Origin: Candidatus Zhuqueibacterota bacterium
GTDB taxonomy: Bacteria > Zhuqueibacterota > Zhuqueibacteria > Thermofontimicrobiales > Thiofontviventaceae
Reading direction: 5' to 3'
DNA: 36,442 nt
NCBI GenBank assembly: GCA_016931935.1
Contig: JAFGDW010000154.1
Span: 1-36,442, forward strand
The notes under the pieces were generated by a model that saw nothing but the letters and a program-made list of their open reading frames with translations, did no database searches and was not told the origin of the DNA. Shown one piece after another: positions 7,614-17,300 of this stretch. Position 1 is the stretch's first letter, and each line of letters begins with the position of its first letter. Both the position numbers and the translations under genes were made by a program.

Positions 7614-9425
7614 CTACCTCTTCGCCCTGCCTCTCGACATCGCTTCATCGATATAGCTTTGCTCAACAATTTCTTTCTCCGGTTCTGTTTCAATAACCGG
7701 AGCAGCCTCCTTCTCTGCCTGTTTTGCAGTCAGTTTAAATGCATATTTGGCGAACAGGGCTTGCGCCGGATTCATAATGTAACCCATAAAAATACTCATA
7801 ATAATTTTGAACAACGCCACGCCAGCAGTTGCGGAACCGATTAGTGGCGCAATCGCCATGTTGATATACTTAAAAATAACAACGACGACCGTGTTGGTCA
7901 GGAAGTTGGAGAACTTTGCGCCTTTGCCCGCCCGGTTTAAAAATGATGAGGTAATGAGAAATGAAACCAACAATACCACCTGAAGTGTGTAGTACCACCA
8001 GGTTTCAAACCAGGGGGGAACGATACTGAACGTATAGGATGCCGCATTACTAATTTCCCCCAGTGCATTCTGCGCACGGACATGAAATGTGTATTTGCCC
8101 CAATAAAGATTGGTAAATTCTTTCTCGGTTCGTGGTGTCCACACCGACCAGGCTTCATCGAGACCTTCAAGATAATATTGGTATAGTAATGAATCCGATT
8201 CGCTGTACCAATTCGCAGCATACTTAAAGCGGAATGCATTTGACTTGTGAGTAAATTCCGGCTTCATTTTCTGAGCTTGCCGAAGCAGGATCGGACCCAA
8301 TGTATTGGTAAAGTACGCACCGCCGAAAAATGATGTTTCTGTTTTGGTATCATCCACGCGACGAACATACGCCACAAATTTCGATGCATAATTGCTGTCA
8401 GATAATTGCGGTTGAAAATACGGTGTGGTCTGATTCAGATTAATGACGGCAATACCGTTATCCAGGCTGGCCCAAATGTTGCCCTGACCATCCTGATAGA
8501 CTTCGTAAATTGTATTGGTGTTTAAACCGGTTTCTTTGTTAATCTGCCCGACTTTCTCGCCATTCGAATCAATTATGATAATGCCCTGTTCTTCGGTGCC
8601 CAATACGATCCAGTTATTACTTAGAATTGTGCCACACAAAATTTTGTTAGATTTAAAGAAATCATCAATTTTAGTAGGCCAGGGTGAAAAACAGTTATAC
8701 GTGGGCTCGATATAATTCACCGAATCCACATTATTGGGATTAAGACGCAGAATGCCGGCATATGGAGTGACGACCAATGCCTGTCCTGCCTCGATCGGTA
8801 ACACAATGTAGGCACGGATTAGTTCGCTACCATGCATTGGCCATAAAATACCATCCCGGTAATACATCAATCCATTATCGCCATCAAGCGCGTAAAAAGT
8901 ATCGTTGATGTACATTGTGGTGAAAAAGTGATCGCTGGTGTTAAACACTTCTACTGTATCCTGTTTGAACAGGAAAATCGCCCGTTCCGAGCTAAAGAAA
9001 ATACCCTGTGGCGTGCTATGAATTTTGAAAATCCGGTCAGCTAACATGCGGTAATCTTCGGGAATTTGTCGCATTAACGAGATATAACGAAGCGTTCCGG
9101 ACGTATCCGGCGACAGGAATCCCATTTCACCATCGCCGCCAACATAAATGCGACCGACATCATCTTTGGCAAATGAATACACGCCCGAATGATTGGGGAG
9201 CGTGATCAACCGCCATTCCGCGCCATCGAATTCCAACAGGCCATCGGTGTTTCCAATATACATTATTCCCCGATGATCCTGCGTGATCGACCAGTTTTGT
9301 TGATGCGCATGATAGATTTCCGGCGAAAAATTCCGAATGATAATATTGGCTGGATTGAGTTCTTCCGCGTGGGTATTAATAGCAAATAACATGTAAATAA
9401 AGATCAATGAAACGAATTTTTTCAT
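7614..9425 (-). CDS. Propeller plus Y_Y_Y sensor-like membrane protein lacking a kinase
   Basis: This 603-residue protein has a signal peptide (MKKFVSLIFIYMLFAINTHA) and then about 300 residues of short beta repeats such as GIMYIGNTDGLLEFDG and GNIWASLDNGIAVINL, typical of the Reg_prop propeller. A Y_Y_Y-like domain follows at about 398-475 (YQYYLEGLDEAWS, FTNLYWGKYTFHVRAQN). In hybrid two-component sensors this ectodomain leads through one membrane helix to a histidine kinase or DNA-binding output. Here a helix at about 479-497 is followed by a probable membrane hairpin (about 508-555) and a short charged tail rich in Glu and Lys. No H-box, ATPase or HTH is present. The gene ends naturally at TAG, so this is not a frameshift of a visible downstream kinase. 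It may relay a signal to a partner or act as a structural periplasmic protein. A GGGGAT site lies about six bases before the ATG. Confidence 0.8.
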   Translation of the reverse strand: MKKFVSLIFIYMLFAINTHAEELNPANIIIRNFSPEIYHAHQQNWSITQDHRGIMYIGNTDGLLEFDGAEWRLITLPNHSGVYSFAKDDVGRIYVGGDGEMGFLSPDTSGTLRYISLMRQIPEDYRMLADRIFKIHSTPQGIFFSSERAIFLFKQDTVEVFNTSDHFFTTMYINDTFYALDGDNGLMYYRDGILWPMHGSELIRAYIVLPIEAGQALVVTPYAGILRLNPNNVDSVNYIEPTYNCFSPWPTKIDDFFKSNKILCGTILSNNWIVLGTEEQGIIIIDSNGEKVGQINKETGLNTNTIYEVYQDGQGNIWASLDNGIAVINLNQTTPYFQPQLSDSNYASKFVAYVRRVDDTKTETSFFGGAYFTNTLGPILLRQAQKMKPEFTHKSNAFRFKYAANWYSESDSLLYQYYLEGLDEAWSVWTPRTEKEFTNLYWGKYTFHVRAQNALGEISNAASYTFSIVPPWFETWWYYTLQVVLLVSFLITSSFLNRAGKGAKFSNFLTNTVVVVIFKYINMAIAPLIGSATAGVALFKIIMSIFMGYIMNPAQALFAKYAFKLTAKQAEKEAAPVIETEPEKEIVEQSYIDEAMSRGRAKR

Positions 9426-9643
9426 ATCAACATCCCCTGAAGCCGCCTTCTACCCTTTGAACCGGATGGAGTAAAGAATATGCTTTCTGTGTAAAAAATG
9501 TGTCAGTTACTTAAAAGATCGGCATAAAACCGGGGGAACTTGAGATGTGAATGATCTTGACTGCTAATATCTTTGTCTAGCATGGTATGGATTTGATGAA
9601 GTTTACGGTGCTCTCAGTTTGTAGTGACGATTTTAGTTGTTTT

Positions 9644-9673
9644 ATTATATCCTTTCAAAATTTTTAGTATTAA
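9644..9673 (-). promoter_or_regulatory. Candidate promoter for the propeller gene
   Basis: Read on the minus strand there is a perfect TATAAT (9644-9649) preceded, 18 bases away, by TTAATA (9668-9673; four of six matches to TTGACA). It begins exactly at the foot of the hairpin that ends the upstream gene. It would give a leader of about 210 bases before the ATG at 9425. No other structure is obvious in the 9426-9640 leader. FCB lineages may use different promoter consensus sequences, so this is tentative. Confidence 0.25.
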
Positions 9674-9706
9674 ACCGATGCCATCGCTTGGAGCGATGGC
9701 ATCGGT
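9674..9706 (-). terminator. Perfect 15-bp hairpin after the PPC/T9SS gene
   Basis: accgatgccatcgct (9674-9688) and agcgatggcatcggt (9692-9706) are perfect reverse complements around a three-base loop. The hairpin starts 22 bases after the stop codon of the minus-strand gene at 9728-14197. On the minus strand it is followed by TTTAATACTAAAAATTTT, a weak T-rich tail. A rho-independent or stalling terminator is likely, although the perfect palindrome with a TGG/CCA loop also resembles the repeat hairpins at 7477-7493. Confidence 0.65.
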
Positions 9707-9727
9707 AATATGAGATATTCACTATAA

Positions 9728-12700
9728 CTATTTCAACAACACGATTCTACGGTTATCGGAAAATGTGCCCGCCGTTATTTGAACGATATAAATTCCTGCC
9801 GACATCGTTTCTCCGGCATTATTTTTACCATCCCATTGAATCACATGCGCACCGGCTGTTTGATTCGATTGAACAAGCCGTTTAATTTCCTGACCGATCA
9901 TGTTGAATATCTTCAAATCGACAAATTCATTACGCGGAATGGAATATTCAATTGTAGTATTGGGATTAAACGGATTGGGGAAATTCTGTTTCAGATTAAA
10001 AGTAACTGGTTCCGATACATTGTCAACAAGCGCAGATGTTGTGGCGCTCCATTCGTATGGCTCAACCAGGCTTCCCACAATTGCATTCGATGAAAATTCG
10101 ATAGTTTCGGTGACATCCAGCACTTCGTTGGATGATGACGAATATACTTTGAAACGAATGCTTTCATCACTGGCAGCATTGCTGTAAACCAGCAGGAAGA
10201 ATAGTGTCTTATCCAGACTTTCAATGTATTGGCCTTGAATGGTGCCCCGGCATTCGTCACCAACAAATGCTCCGATAACATCGTCTGCTGATACACTACT
10301 ATTTTTATCGATAGTTAGTACACCGGTCATAGTCATATTGTATTGGAAATCGTGCGGATTCACTTCCCATACAGACGTTGCCTGGGGATGCTGTACCGCT
10401 GTGAGTTTCGGCAGTTTTGAACCGTAACCAGGATAAATGAATGAACCACCGGTTTGCGCTCGCAACATGTAGCCCTCGCCGGGAAGGAGTGATCTCAAGC
10501 TACCGTACCAACCGGCATTTTCAAGGTATTGTGCGAAACCATGCTGACTTTTAATAATATCGTCGGTGGACGCCTGATAAAACAGCAGGGCGTCGTTTGT
10601 GACAATTTCAATTTGTGGCAAATAACCAATCCAGTTCCAGCCTTTAACAATTTCCAGTGGCTGCATTGATGGATTTACGGGTTGTCCGATAATTTCCACA
10701 GCGCCGGAATAGGCCGTATTGGAAAGATACATAGAGCCGGTGTGAAGCGTATCCAGTGTGCCGATCCAGCCGATTTTATCAAGGTACTGTGCATAAGCTT
10801 TCTGCCCCTTGATGAGATCGCCACTGGTATATTTAATGTTGAGGGTATTCATAATATGGTTGAGCGACATATCATCGTATTCAACATTGAGTGAGAACCA
10901 GCGCCAGCCACGGGGGATAGTGACGGTCTGCACGATGTCGGTTTGGACGGTCAATTCGATTGGTTCACTGATGGAGCCGAGTGAACTGTTTGCCACGAAT
11001 TTATAGGTCTGATCAATATTACCCAATACTTCGCAACGTGAATCATCCCACACACGGAAATAGATTTCATCGCCGGAGGATTTTTTACTGCAAATAGTGA
11101 GAAATACCAGATAATCGTTCAACGATTCTATATATTCCACCGAGGCGACGCCAGCAAGACTTCCGGCGTTGAATGCTGCCAGAATATCATTGATATCCGT
11201 GGATTGTTCCTTGCCAACGATGAGTTTGGCAACGATATTCATGGAAAATTCAAAATTTTGCGGCAAAATTTTCCATGATGGCACAGTGCAAAATGATGCA
11301 GCCAAAACGGTTATTTTTACTTCGTCTGTTGATTTTAATCCGGCGGTGTCCTGCACTGTCAAGGTGAAAATCAAATCTGTTGTTTCATCGAGTAATGGCG
11401 CTGCAAATTGGGGCGTTGCAGATGTCGCATCAGATAACTGGATCGATTCGGGCGCTTTCCACAGGAAGGTCAGCGATTCCCCCTCCGGATCGTGGGAAGC
11501 TGACCCATCCAGCGTGACAGTTTGGCTGCCACGAATGATCTGATCTGTGCCGGCATCGGCGACCGGTGGCAAATTGTCGATCGTACCGGTCAGACTGACA
11601 TTCACCGAAGCGGATGATTGGAAAACTTCCGTTATTCCCGATTCATATTCCACTGCAATGTTGTCAACTTCTATTTGCAACGAATCCAGCCAAAAGCGAT
11701 ATGTGATCGCATGATCGGCGACGAAGCCATCGGTGGCTTCTGATTTTGGGTTATCTGCCGATGCGCTAATCAACAGAAACGTTGAAATATCATCGAGTAA
11801 CTGGCTGCGGCCCACACACACATCGCCATCAAATACTGCAATTTCATCGAATTTTGATAGCGCTTTTGCATTGGCGCTGGCGCTGGTAACGTAGATATTC
11901 ATCGGTTGATATGCCTGGCCCTCATACGCCAACTCAAAATGTGGCGTCTTGGGGGCAGGATCGGTGGTCCCGCACTCTATGGTGGAATATTCGGAATCCA
12001 TCCCCAGGCCAATAGCTTTAACTGCAATGCACATTGTATAATTGTATGTCAGACCGGAAATGGAGTAAGTGGGATTAAGTGTCGTTGTCAGGTAGGTATA
12101 GACGCCATCTTTGTACTGATAGACTTTATAACCATAGCAATTCGCCACAGCATTCCATGAAAATGTAATCGATGATGCATCAGCGCTCATCTGGATGTTA
12201 GTCGGGCGATCTGGCTGAAACGACTGCTTTAATTCCAGCGTCCAGCTAAATTTCCCCGGTTGCCATTGTGATGACCAATAAATTAAATATTCAACACTTG
12301 CGGTCACCGGCTGAATTAAACGGGATGGTCCCTTATAACCAAAAGCATTATCATCCATCGCCAGATAAGTGCCTTCTGCGGCGGCTTCGCAACTTTCGTA
12401 TAGATAAACATATGTATCACAGGTAGCGTTGCCTGCTGTATTTTGAGAGCTTATGATCAGATAGCCGTTTGATGCCGGCTTATACTTAAACCACTGGTTC
12501 GTGCCATCGGACTGGTTTGTACCCGATACTGCCTGAATCGCCGCATCACATTCGGTTCCGGGATCGGGCGGCAATGTCGTTGCAGAACCGACATTTGAGT
12601 AACCGGATTCGACTGATCCTGACAAAGCAGTAATGACATATTTCTGAGATGCCTGTGGTCGTATGCCGGTTATTTTATAATTATTGACCAGCGATGTTCC

Positions 12701-14197
12701 AATTAACAAATAGCTATCCCTGGTACCGTTAGTAACAAGTGGATTTCCCTCGCTATCGATCGAAAATCGCATTTGCTGCACGCCCTGACTTTTCAAATTA
12801 TCAATCTGGACGCGAATGTCATCCCGTATTTCCGGCGTAAATGACTCGATGGATTGAATGAAATTATGGCTTGCCGTCAAACTTTGGCAATCACTATTAT
12901 CATACGAAAATTTGGAGCAGCTAAAATTGGGACCGGCGGAGCCATCATCGCAGAAGCCATCGCCCAATAATGATAGATAGAATTCCTGATAACAATTTCC
13001 ATCACAATCGCTGATGTAACCGTAATCTTCGCACACTTCGCTTGCGGTGATGTATTGGTAGATGTTATATGAAGTTGCGCCAGGTACATCCTGCCACGAT
13101 AAATCAATTTCGCGGTTGCCGCCAACGGCCGTGAGTTGTGCCGGAGCAGCGATTGAATTAACCGGACTGGTAACGCGGAGAATGTATCGGCCGGTAAAAA
13201 CATTGGACCCGTCCAATGCGATCAGATAATCACCGGCATCCAGATTTTCGAGCACAATGCTTTCCTGCAAGCCACAATCGTCATCGGATAACGCGATAGG
13301 CTCAAGATCATTGCAGTCTTTCCAGACTTCAACTTTGGTATCAAAATCTGATCCGCAGGTAGAAACAGTAATAGCATTGTAACTGCCATCGGTGGAAAAT
13401 TTGTACCAGTGACGTTCTTTCAAATCAATTGTGCCATAAACAGCGATCGAATTAACCGGCCCGTAATCGGTGGCGGCACATTGTACTGGCTCGTACTCAT
13501 GAATATTCAGGGTATAATCCCCATAATCATATAAGTGTCCATAAATTTTAACATAATACGTACCTATTGGCAGATTAACAATATTGGCCTTTGCCTGATA
13601 GCCACATAACTGAAGACCAATGGCAAGCGGCGTATCTGCATCGCAAGATTGCCACAATTCCAGTCCGGTTTGCAGTTCCGAACCACACGTGGTGATTTCA
13701 ATGCGCGGATATACCCGATCGGTTTCAAATTTGTACCAATGTTCGCAGCACGATTCCAGATAATCGGAGATTGGTGTTGAGCCGACAGTACCGTAATCGA
13801 CAGCGTTGCTGCACGTCATTATTTCTGCGCAGGTCGTTGTCAGTGAGAAATTGACAAACTGATATTCGCGATACGCATCCAGACTCCAGGATGCTTGCAA
13901 CGTATCGGAAATGAATATTTCACCGGCCAGACCACCATTTTTTCGAGTATCCATACAGTCAAAGGAATAGGTGCCCTCGTGAAGTGTTAATGTGAAAGTG
14001 GTGTCGGCTTTAATTGAGCGATTTTCCGGGAAAATGTAATCATAAGTATGATATGAATAAATATTCCAGGCTATCTGCTCGGGCTTATCATCCGGGATAA
14101 GATGGATTGTCACATTCTGGTTGGCCATTAAAATTCGCGCGCTTACAAATGTTATTAACATTGTCAGTAGCAGCGCATACAATTTATGTTTCTTCAT
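9728..14197 (-). CDS. Secreted multidomain PPC/Fn3/PKD protein with T9SS sorting tail
   Basis: This 1489-residue exported protein starts with a signal peptide (YALLLTMLITFVSA). Modules in order: PPC-type domains at about 130-233 and 236-345; an Fn3 domain from about 351 interrupted at about 384-502 by a six-cysteine LNR-like insert (GDGFCDDG, DNSDC); a third PPC at about 545-655; Fn3 at about 660-745; a domain with the pattern NMxI...AxFxGDxCxG at about 752; a PKD domain (PPVADAGTDQ) at about 875-965; a second copy of the NMxI domain at about 977; paired GWxW modules at about 1091-1255; a third NMxI copy at about 1275; and a type A sorting domain at about 1394-1489 (NFPNPFNPNTTIEYSIP, ending in RRIVLLK). 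No catalytic domain is seen, so adhesion or scaffold is likely. GGAGG precedes ATG 14197 by eight bases; a GTG at 14200 would add one residue and is also possible. Confidence 0.9.
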   Translation of the reverse strand: MKKHKLYALLLTMLITFVSARILMANQNVTIHLIPDDKPEQIAWNIYSYHTYDYIFPENRSIKADTTFTLTLHEGTYSFDCMDTRKNGGLAGEIFISDTLQASWSLDAYREYQFVNFSLTTTCAEIMTCSNAVDYGTVGSTPISDYLESCCEHWYKFETDRVYPRIEITTCGSELQTGLELWQSCDADTPLAIGLQLCGYQAKANIVNLPIGTYYVKIYGHLYDYGDYTLNIHEYEPVQCAATDYGPVNSIAVYGTIDLKERHWYKFSTDGSYNAITVSTCGSDFDTKVEVWKDCNDLEPIALSDDDCGLQESIVLENLDAGDYLIALDGSNVFTGRYILRVTSPVNSIAAPAQLTAVGGNREIDLSWQDVPGATSYNIYQYITASEVCEDYGYISDCDGNCYQEFYLSLLGDGFCDDGSAGPNFSCSKFSYDNSDCQSLTASHNFIQSIESFTPEIRDDIRVQIDNLKSQGVQQMRFSIDSEGNPLVTNGTRDSYLLIGTSLVNNYKITGIRPQASQKYVITALSGSVESGYSNVGSATTLPPDPGTECDAAIQAVSGTNQSDGTNQWFKYKPASNGYLIISSQNTAGNATCDTYVYLYESCEAAAEGTYLAMDDNAFGYKGPSRLIQPVTASVEYLIYWSSQWQPGKFSWTLELKQSFQPDRPTNIQMSADASSITFSWNAVANCYGYKVYQYKDGVYTYLTTTLNPTYSISGLTYNYTMCIAVKAIGLGMDSEYSTIECGTTDPAPKTPHFELAYEGQAYQPMNIYVTSASANAKALSKFDEIAVFDGDVCVGRSQLLDDISTFLLISASADNPKSEATDGFVADHAITYRFWLDSLQIEVDNIAVEYESGITEVFQSSASVNVSLTGTIDNLPPVADAGTDQIIRGSQTVTLDGSASHDPEGESLTFLWKAPESIQLSDATSATPQFAAPLLDETTDLIFTLTVQDTAGLKSTDEVKITVLAASFCTVPSWKILPQNFEFSMNIVAKLIVGKEQSTDINDILAAFNAGSLAGVASVEYIESLNDYLVFLTICSKKSSGDEIYFRVWDDSRCEVLGNIDQTYKFVANSSLGSISEPIELTVQTDIVQTVTIPRGWRWFSLNVEYDDMSLNHIMNTLNIKYTSGDLIKGQKAYAQYLDKIGWIGTLDTLHTGSMYLSNTAYSGAVEIIGQPVNPSMQPLEIVKGWNWIGYLPQIEIVTNDALLFYQASTDDIIKSQHGFAQYLENAGWYGSLRSLLPGEGYMLRAQTGGSFIYPGYGSKLPKLTAVQHPQATSVWEVNPHDFQYNMTMTGVLTIDKNSSVSADDVIGAFVGDECRGTIQGQYIESLDKTLFFLLVYSNAASDESIRFKVYSSSSNEVLDVTETIEFSSNAIVGSLVEPYEWSATTSALVDNVSEPVTFNLKQNFPNPFNPNTTIEYSIPRNEFVDLKIFNMIGQEIKRLVQSNQTAGAHVIQWDGKNNAGETMSAGIYIVQITAGTFSDNRRIVLLK

Positions 14198-14366
14198 CAC
14201 GATGTCCTCCAGGTTGCTTATTATATCTGATTGTTTGGTTTAATTATTATTTAAATTTTATACGTTGTGTTGCTATTACTCAGATATAGTCATTCGGTTA
14301 TAAGCGACCGGCAACCGGTGTTTGTACCGATTCCCGATCACTTGATTAATTGACGATCAACGTTAG

Positions 14367-17300
14367 TTATTTCAGCAGCATCATCTTCCTCGTTTTTACA
14401 AAATTGCCGCTTACCATTTTGATGAAGTACATGCCCGACGCCATCTGAATTCCGCTGTCGCTGGCAGAATTCCACTCGACATAACGATAGCCGGCGTCCA
14501 TTTGCTCATCGAACAGCGTGGCGACTTCCTGGCCGCGAATATTGTAGACTTTGATCGTCACATGCGAAGTTGTTGGCACACCAAATCCGATCCTGGTTAC
14601 CGGATTGAATGGATTCGGGTAGTTTTGGCTAAGCATGAATTCTTTGGGCACATAGCCGAGGTCGCCTGCGCGCAGTTCACGGGTTTTAATTTCTACGGGT
14701 TTGCCAAGCGTTCCCAACATTCCATCAGAAACGAACGTTGTTTTTTTAATAGCGACTCGTTCTTCTCCAGTGGCGTTATCAAACAATCGAAGCTCGATCA
14801 ACTCATTTTCAAACGCTTCGCTATGTGCCATTAGAAAATAAACGTTCTTTTTTAGTTTTTCCGAAAGAACCGGATACGCGACTCCGCGACATTGATCGCC
14901 AACAAACGCGGCTAAAATACATTGATCAGTGTTATCCTGATCGACTGTCGCCGTGATGGTCATATTGTATTGGTAAGGCTCCGGCGCCACTTTCCAGTCG
15001 CTGATATTTTCTGAAAGGGCGATTTGTTTCGCTAAACCCGGCGTCGGCAGATACATGCCTCGATCCGGATAAACCAGTTCGCCATTATTGCCAGCGTATA
15101 ATTTGTATCCCTGTCCGGGAACCAGATATTTCAACGAACCCTGCCAACCAGCATCAATATCATAAAGTGCAAAGCTGTTTTGTCCTTTTATGACATCATT
15201 TTGTGAAGCGTTGAAGTAGGCCAGCGCTTCGTTGATTTCGATATTACTGTTGGGAATGTAGCCAATCCAATTCCAGCCAGAAGTTACGGATATCTTTTTC
15301 GTGGAAGCTTGTATGATGTCGCCGCCGTATTCTAAAACATCGCTGGAGGCGAGTTTGATCATATACATTTTTTTATGTTCGATGTTTGTCAAACTTCCTG
15401 CCCAGGTTCCTGCGCCGTATTGTGCAAACGTGGTTTGACTTTTAATCTGATCATTATTCACTGGCGATAACGAAGCAAGCATCGCATTTACCGCCAAATC
15501 ATCAGCCGCTTTATTGAACGAAAGCCATGTCCAACCTGCGGTACATTCGATCTGTTGCGCTACATTGCCTGATGCGTTAAGCGTGATAGGACTTTTTAAT
15601 GTGCCGTGAAGCGCATCGGCTGTGAATGTGTAAGTTGGTGTTACTTCCACATATTCAACACCATATTGCGAGCTCCACACATTGAATGTAATAGTCTCGC
15701 CGCTTGCAGAATTGCTGTAAACATTCAGGAACGCCAGATATTGGTCGGTGTCGCTGACATAGCTGATATTGGCAACGCCGCGGCATTCTGCGCCAACGAA
15801 GGCGCCGATCATGTCGAAAGTATCGGTTGTGGTTTGACCTTTTATCTGAACGTCGGCTACGATATTCATACCGTATTCATATTTCGTCGAGTTCACGCTC
15901 CAGGAAGGCGGAGGCGTTAACACACGGACGCTGATTGGCAGCCGCTGTTCATAACCGAACGATGATTTTAAATAAGCTATGGTGTTGTAAATACCTGCGT
16001 TTAATCCGGGGTGAACGCTGAACGTAACCGTGGCTTCGCTTTGCGGGTCAATATTCACTGTCTGAGGCGTTGCTGTCAGCCAGTCGGGCAATTGCACAAC
16101 TTCAAACGTCTGCGTAATCGCTGATTTGTTTTCAACCTCTGCGTTAAATAAATGTGCATCATGAATATTTTTGACTTCAGTGATGGATTGCTGTTTCCAG
16201 CTCAATGGATTTCGGTTAATGAAAACGTCCCACGTCACTGGCGACGCCATTACATTGCCGTTCATATCTTTAAGATTACTGATGGTAACATCAAGCTGGC
16301 ACTGTTCAATCAAACTATCCGGTGTGAGCAAATTGATGAAAATTTCATTTTCGCTGACAGTCCAGCTAAAGTTGACGCGCTGCACGGGTCGCTCAATTTT
16401 AATCGGCGGCGTGTCGTCGGCAAATTTCAAATCTACAGGACCTGTGGCGTGGTTTTCATTATCAATATATTTCCAGCAGCCGCAGCCGTTGTTCTCCGTG
16501 GTTTCATATTCCCATGTTGCCGAAAGATCGTTAAGCGTTGTTTCAGCCACAAGTTGTGGATTATGTTTTTCAAATGGATAATAGGCGATAAGTCCCGGCT
16601 CCTGACCGCTCAGTCGATGATTATGGTATCGCTCAATTTGCGATTGAGTTCGCGCCAGTTTCCAGATGCGCACGTCGTCAAAACTACCAGTGAAAGCAGA
16701 ATCGCCGATTTGAATTGTATGGAAATAATCAAAGACCAGACTATCCGCTGTTTCAAACGCCAGGGCGCCGTTTTTGTAAAGTCTGCCCTGAAAGCCGTTC
16801 CATGTCAGCGCGATGTGCTGCCACGCGTTAGCGTCCACTGGCGCGGTTAAATTGCCGCGGTCATCGCCGAGGCTATGGTTGAAATCGCATTCGATATTCG
16901 CGCTGTTTTGATGAAACAGGATGCGCTGATTTTCTTCAGCGGCATTAATTCTGAGAATCGGAACATGTGCAGACGTCGTTGGTCTCACCCAGAACTCAAC
17001 GGTGTAATTTTCCAATGACGTTTCGTATAGATTTGCATTGACAGTTTGATTGCCAGCAAGTTCGATCGATTTGCCCAATGGGTAAATTTTCCAGGTCGCT
17101 TCGGCAATCGCTGCATGGTAATCATTGGCGATATCTTCCAGCAAATCGCCCGATCCTTCGTCCATTCGCCAGCAGCCGATCAGACCAGCTTCGCGACCAG
17201 TTAACGATACGCTCATCTTGGAAGCGATTTCGCCCTGGGTGCGTTTGGTTCCCCAAATCCGAACTTCATGAACAAAGCCGTTGACCACGTCCACAACGCC

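Noticed and set aside
7614..8000. Frameshifted histidine kinase after the Y_Y_Y domain
   Set aside because: No H-box, N-box or G-box motif appears in the other frames downstream to 7345, and the C-terminal tail is continuous and plausible as membrane protein sequence.
16152..16850. Open frame of 232 codons on the plus strand
   Set aside because: It lies entirely antisense to the giant T9SS gene, has no recognisable domain and low-complexity, Cys/Phe/Ile-rich composition. The minus-strand frame carries clear LamG and Ig modules over the same bases.
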